Assembly (NCBI GenBank): GCA_001414485.1
Contig: LLEY01000002.1
Span: forward strand, 558,001 to 622,000
Direction: 5' to 3'
Source of the DNA: Calycina herbarum
Lineage: Eukaryota > Ascomycota > Leotiomycetes > Helotiales > Pezizellaceae
DNA: 64,000 bases
The notes beneath the pieces were generated by a model. It saw only the letters and a program-made list of their open reading frames with translations. It did no database searches and had not been told where the DNA came from. This document shows, piece after piece, positions 48,762 to 58,880 of the stretch. The translations under genes were made by a program, and so were the position numbers. The first letter of the stretch is position 1. Each line of letters starts with the position of its first letter.

Positions 48762-49752
48762 GGTGACATTTCGAGCATTTTGGGTGGGAGCCTGGGCGCA
48801 TAAAGGGGTATTTTTGCGTTGCTCCTGGCTTGTTGGTGACGTTGATCAATGGGTGGGTGTGGATAGTTTCAAGGTCGGAAGATGATACCCATGAGCTAGT
48901 TAGTCTGGCTACAAGAAAAGCGAAAAGATAGAAAATAATAGAAAACCGAATTTATTGCTAGGAGGTCTTTCCGCTCACCTTGGTTCCCTGGAGATATACA
49001 AGCGCTAGAGCTTTGGAACTTTGAGTTTTCTTACCTACCACAGACCCCCTCGACCGGCACATGTTGCCAGCTTCACCGAAACAAAACCCACATGGCTCAG
49101 AGAGCTGGTTGAGATCAGGTCAAGGGTGGAAGACTTCGGGACTGAAAAGCTATTCGTTCCTTCCCCAACTTCAATTACTTAGCCCTGACCCAATCACGCG
49201 AGACGAGGTCAAAGTCCCAAGTAAGACGCTCAATTCGGCTCGAGTTTATCTTAATTCTCAAGCTTAAGGTGGATCCTTCCCTGGCTTGGTCGTTAAGAAG
49301 GTGGTGAGGTCTAGATCGTTCATTCCATGACTTGGAACTCGGAACTCAAGTCTTGACTGGACCATCCCGGGCATCTGTAGACGAGATGCTTGAGGTCGCT
49401 CCTTCCCTCACGGTGTCGATTTAGATCCTCGACCCACTCCGACAATAACAAGAAGAGAAGGCACGACTCTGACCCCTGTTTACATCCAAAGTATAACCTC
49501 CCCTTCTGGCCCTATCCATACATGAGTTCTTGCCGTCAAAGAAGAATCACGGGAAGTAGCCCAACTACTCGACCTAAGTAACCATTACTAAACCTGCCAC
49601 TATCATTACACGTAGAATTTTAGGAGCATGGGAAGACTCGATTGAAACAAGAATGGGTATTGTTCATGGCTAACTTTTGTTTTGTGTTCGACATGCTATC
49701 CTACCACCTCTCTTATTCCCATCCCACCCCCCTTCAAAGCCAATCCTTCCGC
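48762..49752. other. Intergenic
   Basis: 3' flank of the Ataxin-10-like gene and of the small secreted protein gene, which converge here. Open frames of 60-90 codons show no recognisable domain. I see no repeat. Confidence 0.4.
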
Positions 49753-50092
49753 TTAAGCCACACACTCCTGATCAATAGCCCCATTGTTGAAAGGTCCCGC
49801 ACCAGAGGCATCATTTGGATCCTCACATTGTCCCTTTGCATTACACACTCCTTTTTTTCTCGATCCCGCGAAGGGGATGCATGTCGTGCCTGCTGCTCGG
49901 AGCACTAGGGGCCCTGATGGGCTGCGGGAGTCGACGGTTTGGGTGTGGGGGCGGGTGTCAATTGGTCCTGTTGGGTGTTAGTATGAGTGATTGGGAGGGA
50001 AGGTAGGGGAAATGAAGTGGTGTATTACCTGCTGCGATGTTTGTTGCTGCGAGGAGGACGAAGAAGATGGAGGTGGAGAGTGAGAATTGCAT
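49753..50092 (-). CDS. Small secreted cysteine-containing protein (92 aa)
   Basis: Read on the - strand, exon 1 (50092-50029) encodes a clear signal peptide, MQFSLSTSIFFVLLAATNIA, and joins through a 61-bp intron (GTAATA donor, CCAACAG acceptor) to exon 2 (49967-49753), stopping at TAA. The full product is 92 residues with total coding length 279. The mature part is polar with a basic proline/serine segment, then four cysteines in the last 45 residues (TTCIPF, GVCNAK, GQCEDP, QECVA), enough for two disulfides. No known domain is recognised. Size, secretion signal and cysteine pattern are those of fungal small secreted proteins, some of which are effectors; that role is inference only. Confidence 0.72.
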
Positions 50093-51209
50093 TTTGAAGG
50101 TTTTTTATTCGGGGATTGTTTGGCGAGAAGGTAAGATGGGATTATTGAATAGAGCTGTACCTGACAGACTGGATTATGAATTGAATGGATTGAAGAGAAA
50201 TGTCCATTTAGATGAGAAGGGGAAGTGAGGTTATATACTCAAAATACTACGATTTCTCTATGTATGCATTAAAACCCATCTAGGATTGGGTTTGTTTCAA
50301 CGAATTTCAGTCGGGATAAGCCAATAAGGGATAATTGATATCCAAACGTATATCAGGGCTGTGGAAGCCTAGTTCCAATGCTTGGTACTCATGGCATCAC
50401 ACCACCAGACCAGTACTCCATTGAAGCCACAAACAAATAAGCTTTCGCAAGGAGAAAAGTGAAAGAATTGACGAGGATCTTCCTGTTTCTTCCCCTCGCT
50501 TAAAGCAAACAAAGTTTTTTTGTTTACGAGATGGCAGGTTTCAAGTTCCCATTTGAGACTTTGGCAGCGATCAAACTATCTTGGCGTGGTTCCAATCACT
50601 GTTCCATCATCTGATTTAAAAGGCTTGGGGGAATACGAGGAAGCTTGATTTCTTGGATTTGTTCTGGAATGGGTAAATGGCATGGCCGGTTGATGATTTT
50701 GTGGGGAGTTGGGCGAGGCGCAAGTTGATGTGATTGGTTGTTGGGATGTTTGGTGCGTTTCGATTGCCGATGGCCATTTCCCAGGTGTGATTTGAATCGC
50801 TTGATAATATGAATATGGAAATTCTTAGGAGTATTGTTACTTTGTGGAAGTGCACGCTGCCTCTGATAAGCGAAAGCTTGAAGGCTGGTGGAGTGAGTGA
50901 AGTCTTAGAAAGACAGGGCTATTTGGAATGTGAGTCAATGAAGCTGAAACCATTGGCCAGTATAGAATTTCCACAGGTGCTCAACATATAATTCCTGTTT
51001 CGGCTTCTAGATTCCTTATTCAACATAAATTCGCAATTGGGAGTTGAGCTTGAACCCCCCGTGAACCCTTGGTTTTCAAAGAAACTTTGTTGTCAATTCT
51101 TCATATTGTTAGCTTACTACTTATTTGTTCATACTAAAGGACAAGTATTCTAAATCGATCTTTTAACCGTTTGCGACCTTGATAAATGTTCCACCGAAAA
51201 TGAAAGGAC
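50093..51209. other. Intergenic
   Basis: Promoter side of the small secreted protein gene, merging rightward into AT-rich decayed DNA. No gene is supported. Confidence 0.4.
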
Positions 51210-51700
51210 ATTTGGTTATTAGTAAAGTAGATAACTAGGATCTGGTTATATAGAGAAGTAGAGTATATATAAAGTCATATGCTATAGTAAGTCCTAAAAT
51301 AATAAGGTTAAGTATAAACCGCTAGGAAAAAGAATTATAATTATAATTATTATTATATAAAGAGTCTAATAGCGTAGCCGTTTAGATAATAAACTTAGGG
51401 AGTTAGAGAATATCTCTGCTAATAAGCTACTCTTTATAATAGCTAGTTATTAGGAATAGGAATTACTAAGGTTACGTGCTAGAGAAGATACAGGCCAGGT
51501 TTTAGGAATGTAAAGGGTTACGTATTAGATAGGTTACGTACTAGATAGGATACGTGTTCGAGTCTTAGGAATATTAGGTTTAGACTTTGTTATTATCTAA
51601 CCTCTTGTATATAGATGTTCTCTCTCTCTATTAGAAAAGGCTAATTTAGTCTTTTCCTCTGTATCAGAGCCTAGTATTCGCATATGTTATTCTATCGAAC
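51210..51700 (+). mobile_element. Degenerate copia-type LTR with primer-binding site
   Basis: AT-rich DNA shows a copia-LTR-like end: a promoter-like TTGTATATAGATG, a CTCTCTCTATTAG block, and then GTATCAGAGCC at about 51661-51672. The last matches the primer-binding site complementary to initiator methionine tRNA (TGGTATCAGAGC) used by many copia elements. Repeated TACGT.TTAGATAGG motifs lie upstream. No intact gag-pol or second LTR is present. Outer boundaries are estimates. Confidence 0.5.
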
Positions 51701-51890
51701 GCACTCCCATATGCCTCTTTTGTAGTAGTATCCGCTTCGTGCCGTTACACTCTTATTATACGTGATTCCCATGTACAACCGTTACATCGTTGATGCCTAC
51801 AGTTGAATTCCGGACAAAAGTCAGTATATTGACTTAGTCCATTTAAGCTACGGCATGCATCCTATATGGCGGCGAGATTTAGTAACATGG

Positions 51891-53650
51891 CTAATAAGTG
51901 ACGGTCTTACTTACACAGTACCAAAGCCACATTTGGTGGCCCTTCTCGGGTCTTCTCGACGACGAACTTGACGACGAATGATCTGAAAGACAAGTCCTGA
52001 ACGTGGGTGATCTTTTCGATTCATTCAGTGTCAAATCTTTATCCTGACCTAGGAAATCCAGTCCGCAATCAGCACATAGGGTCCTAGGTCCCCTGGGTCC
52101 ATCGGAGGATAAAAGCGTTGTCTTGCCACAGCTTCCGCATCGTCTAATTGTGGTGACGCGAACCCTTCGAAACACTGTTACATCTGCTTCGTCAAGTTCC
52201 TCCCGCTTTCTCCTGGATCCTCGGGGGCTTTCTGGGGATTTGCCATCACCAGCTGATGGTGCTTCCTGTGGAGAGTGGGTTTGATCCGGGTTTTCATCAG
52301 GATTATGTTCCGCGGCTAGATGTCGAAAAGTCATGCCGCACGAATGGCTATGGTACTGTTAGTTGTTTGTAATTCTTTTCCCGCATAAGTTGGACCCAAC
52401 AGACCATTCGACTTCCTCGTTGGGTAAAGCTGGAGAACTTCTCAAGCAACGGGGACACTGGTAACCCTTTATTTTGGGATTGAAGAACTTTGTGAAGATC
52501 ATGCTCATCTCGACTCGTTGGCCAGGCAGAAAACATGAATCCCAGTCCTGGTCGAGGTCAACGTCTCGTTTTGTTGAGGCGTCTTGAATAGCAAACTTTC
52601 CTCTCTCTATCATGGGAGCACAATTTTTGATCTTCTGGAAGTTGATCTTCAAAACTGCTTTCAGCGCCTACACTCATGTTATTTAAGTCCCCAGTCATCA
52701 ATTTCGGGGACATACTTCCGCGGACCGAACAAACTCGAGGTGGAAAGGCGCCGATTTACCAAGGGCATCAATCAGATACACAGGCTGTTGGCGATTGACC
52801 TGGTTTGGAAAACTGAGCACTGACTTCTGGAGGCTCAGCACGATTTGGAAGATTTTCACACATGTGCTCCTAGATTAAACTTAGCAGAATATATGGAAAG
52901 AATATCAGTATCAGCAGACTTACAAGACTTCAGCCACCAAATTCAAAAGATCCTTTCCTTGTTGAACAGCGCTAGAAGGCATAAGTAGTTGTCTTTGGTC
53001 CATAAAGAACTCGGCAAGTACTTAGTGGATGATGCCACAATGGCAGAGAAACGTTGCATTGATTCAAAGTACAAGTCCTGCATTTTTCCAGCTAGTGATT
53101 GACCGCGTTGATTTTGATTCCCGCTTTGGAGGGTCATGTTATTCCTGATGCCAATTAGTTCAAGTGTTTGGGTCATATATGATTATTTATCCAAAGAAAA
53201 TTGGATAGGAAATCATACATACATTTGTAAAGTGTTGAGAAGTAGCTGGATCGACGCCGTATGCGCGGACAAATTGATTTTGAACTTTGCCAAGTCATCT
53301 TTCTTGCAAAGCGACCATCTGACTCTCATCCAACTATCCTTGATCCGAGAGTTTGACCCTCCTTCTCGCAAATGGGGTTGATACTTTTGTATGGTTTTCC
53401 AAAAGTCATCGATAGCCTGGTGACATTGTGACGCCGCTTGCCACAATCCCACTGTTTCGGCATGTTGGGCGCCATCGAACTTGACTTTCTTGACTTGTAT
53501 TAGCGCCGATTCGAGTGAGTAAAGCTGTCGGATTAGTTCTCGATATTCAAGACTGGCGGTAGAGGCATCGTTAAGGGCGTTTATAATGGTCCCAATTAGG
53601 TCAATACCCGCGATGAAATCTCCGGTGGAAAATCCGAAGCCTACCGACAT
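51891..53650 (-). CDS. Fungal N-terminal-domain / ubiquitin-like / zinc-finger protein
   Basis: The N-terminal exon (53650-53223, MSVGFGFSTGDFIAGIDLIG) has the helical domain found at the start of many fungal STAND/NLR-related proteins. Later exons 52869-52716 and 52667-52405 carry the ubiquitin-like segment (QQPVYLIDALGKSAPFHLEF; DQDWDSCFLPGQRVEMSMIF) and a CPRC...CHSC zinc site. The last exon 52347-51891 has CGSCGKTTLL...TLCADCGL, a GATA-like finger. The second exon (53144-52924) changes frame near 53020: either a 50-bp intron with a GTACTT donor (52972-53021) restores a 490-residue product, or one base was lost and the gene is damaged. A GTAAGT at the stop side hints at a missing last exon. 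Confidence 0.7.
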
Positions 53651-54189
53651 AATTATAGGGGAGGGAAAACGACTGCGATGGAAATGATGATTAGATGGTT
53701 ATGATGGCCTTGATATGAAGGTATATTTCACAGCGTTTTCCCCCGCAAGGCTGTGAAGTGGCACTGCAGGTGACACGGCAGGAATAGAATGCCTAGCCTC
53801 CAGCCCCTTTTCCGTGGTGCTTTTTCAACCTCCTCCGGGGCTGTGAGCTCATCATAACACCAGTGAAGGATAACCAATGAAGAGATAAAAATTGAAAATA
53901 GGGTGAATTTGACCTCGGAATTAGATGCCTCTCAAATTGAACGATGGAGTTCTGCCGAGATTCTGCCGGGGCGACCCCTCCATTCACGCACAAGCACAAG
54001 CACAAGCATAAGCACCTAGAGTGCTCCATGATAATTTTGACCAACAGCCCATATTCCTCCTCTACCTGCACCTTCTGCCTCCTTTCCACCTTGGAGTTAT
54101 TCTTTGTCTTGACTTGATTTCGACGCGACTTTCACCATTGTGCGAAATTCCCGGAACAAGAAGAGAATCAATTTATCCGCCACAACACA
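53651..54189. other. Divergent intergenic region
   Basis: Shared upstream region of the ubiquitin-like/zinc-finger gene (-) and HBS1 (+). A 98-codon frame on the - strand has no domain. The short repeated ACAAGCACAAGCACAAGC is at about 53991. Confidence 0.45.
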
Positions 54190-56890
54190 ATGTCGCGCCA
54201 CCAGATAGTCAAGAACCTTGACCTGGACGACGAGCTGGACGATTACGATGGCGGCGAAGACTACGGGAATGACGGAGTAGGAGGAGGTACGCCAGCAGTC
54301 TACATGAGCCCATACTCAAGAACTAACTCCCATAGGCATCAGCGAAGAAGATCAAGGTCTCAACCCTCCCTCCTACCCCGCGATACCTAGAACGAGTTAC
54401 TCACACATATGGCAGAACAACTGCGACAGAGCACAATAACGGTCCGCGAAGAGTTACCACCGAGGAATCAGATTACAGATAAACAGATTCAAGACTCATT
54501 ATGGTATTACTACTACGATATCGAGAAGACCGTCAAGTACTTGGTCAAGACATATTTGGAGCCACCCAAGGAGAAAAAAGCCCCAGGAGGGGTCAAGAAG
54601 AATAAAGGTGGGTTATATTTTACTTTTCCTTTTTGACGGACTGGAGAATGGACTTGTGGCAGAAAACTGGCTTGTTTGGAGGTGGGTATGTTCTTTCGTT
54701 GGTATAAATTGCGACGCCCGACGCATACAGCCAATTCTGACCAAATTTCAAGGCAACATCGAAGGAATGGAAGTTTCGAAAGCATGCTCCGGAACCTTTT
54801 CTTTCGCAAAATTCTTCGAAGACTCTCCTTGGCTCAAGGTGCCTTCGGAACGACAAGCTATATTTATCGCCCCTCTTTACCCTCGTGGCGGACTTTTAGG
54901 AGGTTCCTCCGACGGTGCATCCAAAATGTCGAAATTACAAGTTCTTGCAGCTGCAAGGAAGAAGAAGAAGGCAGAAGAACAAAAGTCTCAAGGACTGAGC
55001 GAAGTTGAAAAGCCGATGGCAAGCCTTCGAATAAAGGAGGAAGTCAGCACGACAAAGCCTGCCACGGGAACTGCTTCAAGTATATCAGCGGGCAAGATAT
55101 CATCACGAGGATTTCCGCTGCGAAAACGAAAAGATTCCAACGAACATGAGAAAGCACCCAAGGGACCGCAGCCAAAGAGCGATCCTCGCCTTAGCCAACC
55201 AGAACTTCCACAAGATATACCGACGGTAGATCAAGCTGAACCCTCTGCGTTTGCCAATACCGTGTTTAGCAGCCCATCTCAAGCCACTCGCCCGCGTCAA
55301 GACAACTTGTTTACTCTTACTTTTGCTTCGGATGCGACACCAACAGCCGCTAACCCTTTCGCAGGACCTAGCCCAGATGATATAGTCATAGCGGCACAGT
55401 CGAAAGGTTCGACAAACTCTGCACGACCTAGAAGTTAAACTAACCATTTGAGTAGCGGCTGGCAAAGGTAAAGCTAATCCCAAGACCAACGGGGAGAAGC
55501 GAGCAGACCAGATTGCCAATGGTGTCGAGGCAATGAAGCTTGACAATACCCCAAGAGCTAAAAGCAAGAATCTCAATGTCCTTGCAGAATTTGAGAAGGC
55601 AAAGGCCAAAAATGCCGCGAACTTTGTTGTGATTGGTAGGATTTTCTACTTTTAAGACTCACAGTGCTAACATTAGTAGGCCATGTCGACGCTGGAAAAA
55701 GTACATTGATGGGACGTTTACTTTACGACCTTAAAGTGGTTGATCAGCGGACGATAGATAGATATCGTAAAGAAGCAGAGAAGATGGGAAAATCTTCATT
55801 CGCATTAGCATGGGTTTTGGATCAAGGAACCGAGGAAAGAGCCCGAGGTGTCACGATTGATATCGCGACCAACAAATTCGAGACGGAGAAAACCTCATTT
55901 ACGATTCTTGACGCACCTGGGCATCGAGATTTTATCCCAAACATGATTGCTGGAGCAAGTCAGGCTGATTTTGCGGTGCTTGTAATTGACGCCAACACTG
56001 GATCGTTCGAATCCGGTCTCAAGGGACAGACGAAAGAACACGCTTTACTTGTCAGGAGTATGGGCGTGCAACGACTCATTATTGTTGTCAACAAGCTTGA
56101 TACAGTCTTCTGGTCTCAAGATCGCTTTACTGAGATTTCAACCCAAGTTTCGGCTTTCTTGACCGCGGCAGGTTTTATGACGAAAAACATTACATTCATC
56201 CCATGTTCGGGTCTTAAGGGAGATAATATCGTACGACATTCTACGGAGGCTGAAGCATCGTGGTATTCCGGGCCAACACTGGTCGAAGTCTTGGACAATT
56301 CGGAACCAGTTACTCGAGCGTTATCAAAACCACTCCGACTGACCGTTGGTGACATCTTTCGAGGGGGTGTACAGAATCCTCTTTCAATATCTGGAAGAAT
56401 CGAATCTGGATCACTACAAATGGGAGATGCTCTACTTGCTCAACCATCCTCAGAAAAGTGCTACATCAAATCACTAGAAATCGACGACGAGCCAGTAGAC
56501 TGGGCAGTAGCAGGACAAAACGTCACTGTCCATCTAACCGGGATAGAAGAGCAATACTTGAAAATCGGCGATGTCCTCTGTACTCCTCTCAATCCAATCA
56601 AGAACGTCAAACAATTCACAGCAAAGGTTCTGGCTTTCGAATTTATCACGCCTATGCAAATCGATGTTCATCGCGGTCGCCTCCATACTGCGGGTAGGAT
56701 CAAGGAAATTGTTGCTGTACTTGATAAACATACTGGTGCTGTTTCTGGGAAGAAGAAGCCGAGGATTGTGAAGCCGGGGATGATTGCTAGGGTTGTTGTT
56801 GAGCTTGATTTGTCGGTTCCGTTGGAGGCGCCTGGGAGGGTTGTTTTGAGGAGTGATGGGCAGACTATTGCTGCTGGGTTGTTGGAGTGA
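54190..56890 (+). CDS. HBS1: HBS1, translational GTPase for ribosome rescue
   Basis: This is an eEF1A/eRF3-like GTPase that with Dom34 frees stalled ribosomes in No-Go decay. Six exons, 54190-54286, 54336-54356 (only 21 nt), 54416-54607, 54753-55406, 55456-55635 and 55680-56890, join in phase to 784 residues. The N-terminal HBS1 domain (ISEEDQEQLRQSTITVREEL; IQDSLWYYYYDIEKTVKYL) needs the 21-nt micro-exon to be continuous. A low-complexity linker contains LYPRGGLLGGSSDGASKM. The GTPase part has G1 GHVDAGKST, G3 DAPGH, G4 NKLD and G5 SGLKG, followed by the two beta-barrel domains ending at QTIAAGLLE. All nucleotide-binding motifs are intact. Confidence 0.94.
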
Positions 56891-57568
56891 TGTTAGCAGT
56901 AGGGATGAAGGGGGCGCTTGGTAGATACGTATATAATACATGATTCATGAGGGACGAGGGGAGAAAAATAAATAAATGGTTTCTTGGAGTCTTTTTGCCT
57001 GAGGAGTTTCAAAACGGTATTGTCGGGTTTCGTCCAAATCATATCTTGATCCTTCTTTATCTTCGTCTCACTCCTTGTTTTGGGGATTTGTTCCAACCTT
57101 GCGTACTCCAAATTCGTATGAGTTTTATCTCCGGGGTGTCTTTTCGATTCTCATGTTTCTTTTTAGGGTCTGTCTGTTGGATATTTCACATCCCACTACT
57201 ACCCTTCAGCAGCCAAGTTACCAACCATAGCAAACCCCTCCAACAGCAACATATGCCCTCGATATCAAACATTATAATCCATGCACACAAATACCTTCCC
57301 ACATATCTCCCGCCTACATGCCCCATCATCAAATCTACCAAAGTAGTCCCCTCCCAATCCACATCATTCACATTGCCCTTTTTCACATGCAGAGACAACA
57401 GTTCCCCATCACTTCCAGCTACCAGTCCACACACGAAAACCAACAAGTCCAGCCACTCAGTCTCTTCCCAGTTCTTCTCCTCCAACCCACCATAAATCCC
57501 TCCTGTTCCTGCTTTATATTATATCCTTTTCACAACCTTAGCCCCGATTTGTTACCTCGTGTCTTGGC
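56891..57568. other. Intergenic
   Basis: 3' flank of HBS1 up to the hAT-like element. Frames of about 100-180 codons in both directions here have no ATG-supported start or domain. Position 57561-57568 is the left target-site copy GTCTTGGC. Confidence 0.4.
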
Positions 57569-58079
57569 CAGTGTGAGCACAAAAAATTCAGTTAATCAAT
57601 TATTAATCTGATTAACGTGATTTGATTAGATTAGATTCTGATTAATAGGGTTTTTGATTAGATTAGATTAATTAGTCTAGATTAATCAGATTAAATCAGA
57701 TTACTCTAGTTATTAATAGTGAAGTAGTTATTCTCGTAATTCTCTTTTTCCTTCTCTTCTAGCTCTTTAGGCTAGTAATAGTATTAAAAGTATCTTTAGA
57801 GAGTCGATTATATAGCTTTAAGATAAGTAATATAGACAAAATAGAAATTAGGGCTATTTAAACTTCTACGAGCTTAAAGAAGAGGACTTTAAGTCTTAAT
57901 TAGTATAAGGTTACTTACTTCTCGCTTAAGCTCCCGGCTGCCTCGGAGCGCTACTCTGAGGCTATCCCGGCCCGGTCACGTGTACCAATTAATCAATTAA
58001 TTAATTATTAATCAGATTACTGTGATTAGATTAGATTAACGGTCATTAATTTAATCTAATCTAACCATTTCTCACACTG
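57569..58079. mobile_element. Non-autonomous hAT-like transposon with 8-bp target duplication
   Basis: The element starts CAGTGTGAG (57569-57577) and ends CTCACACTG (58071-58079), perfect 9-bp terminal inverted repeats. It is flanked on both sides by GTCTTGGC (57561-57568 and 58080-58087), an exact 8-bp target duplication, the length characteristic of hAT transposons, whose ends commonly begin CAG. The 511-bp interior is AT-rich with GATTAGATTAGATT repeats near both ends and no transposase. The intact duplication implies a fairly recent insertion. Confidence 0.85.
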
Positions 58080-58788
58080 GTCTTGGCAGTCTTATTCCCT
58101 GCTTTAATCTATGATTATGTGAATCCAAGTAGCTGCTGTCGAATCCTAAACACCGTCCTTCACTCTTCTTCGACTGTAGTCATTTCGCCGTCTTTATTGC
58201 CGGCATTATCACCCGATACTTCATTCGTTTTTGCTAGTTTACCACGTGTGATCTTTATTGTACGCACTGCAGGCTCGGGATCTAATCATTATTCGGATTC
58301 TCTGGACTTCCTACAAATCATTGTTAGCTAACTCTATAACTCACAAATAATAATTACTAGTTTCTGCCAGCTCTCCCTCTTCCTTTCCGCCCCATTTTCC
58401 TTTCCTCTCCCGCCATTCATTGTGCCCATTCCCACCTGACGGCCGGATTCTTCTGCGACAAGCTTTCGTGTGTTTACGACTCCGATTGAAAGGAAATGCG
58501 ATTGGAAAACAGCAGGTTTAGTGTGCATTAACATATTCATAACAAGTGGTCTCTTACTATTTAATCCACTTTCTTCTTCCGGTTTCGAACCCATAACATG
58601 TAGGGGAAACACGAATCGATTAGCAGCGAGTTAGAAACTCCAGCTAGCACTTTATCCCGGGGAACTGGATATTAGTAGCAAAAAAATGATGGTGCTTCGC
58701 TTATGAGTCACAACACGAACAATTTCATCAAACACAACATTTTAGAACCCCAAAATAAGCAAAAGTGCAAAAAAAAGGTTAATCAAGT
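58080..58788. other. Intergenic
   Basis: Between the hAT-like element and the tRNA gene. Short frames only, none supported. The first eight bases are the right target-site copy. Confidence 0.4.
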
Positions 58789-58880
58789 GGGCCCCTTCCG
58801 GGATCGAACCGGAGACCTCACACAGAGATGGTTCCAGGGGAACTCCCAAAGCGTGAATCATACCACTAGACCAAGAGGCC
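58789..58880 (-). tRNA. tRNA-Pro (anticodon TGG) with intron
   Basis: Read on the - strand, a cloverleaf folds with acceptor stem GGCCTCT/AGGGGCC, D-arm, anticodon stem CACGC/GTGTG, and T-arm TCCGG TTCGATC CCGGA. The anticodon loop reads TTTGGG (anticodon TGG). A roughly 20-nt intron, about 58825-58844, sits one base after the anticodon, as usual for eukaryotic tRNAs, and carries a CCA triplet that can pair with the anticodon. The discriminator base is C. All stems are intact, so the gene should be functional. Confidence 0.93.

Noticed and set aside
57186..57485. 99-codon - frame with membrane-like segments beside the hAT-like element
   Set aside because: There is no ATG at its start (TTG only), no splice signals and no recognised domain.
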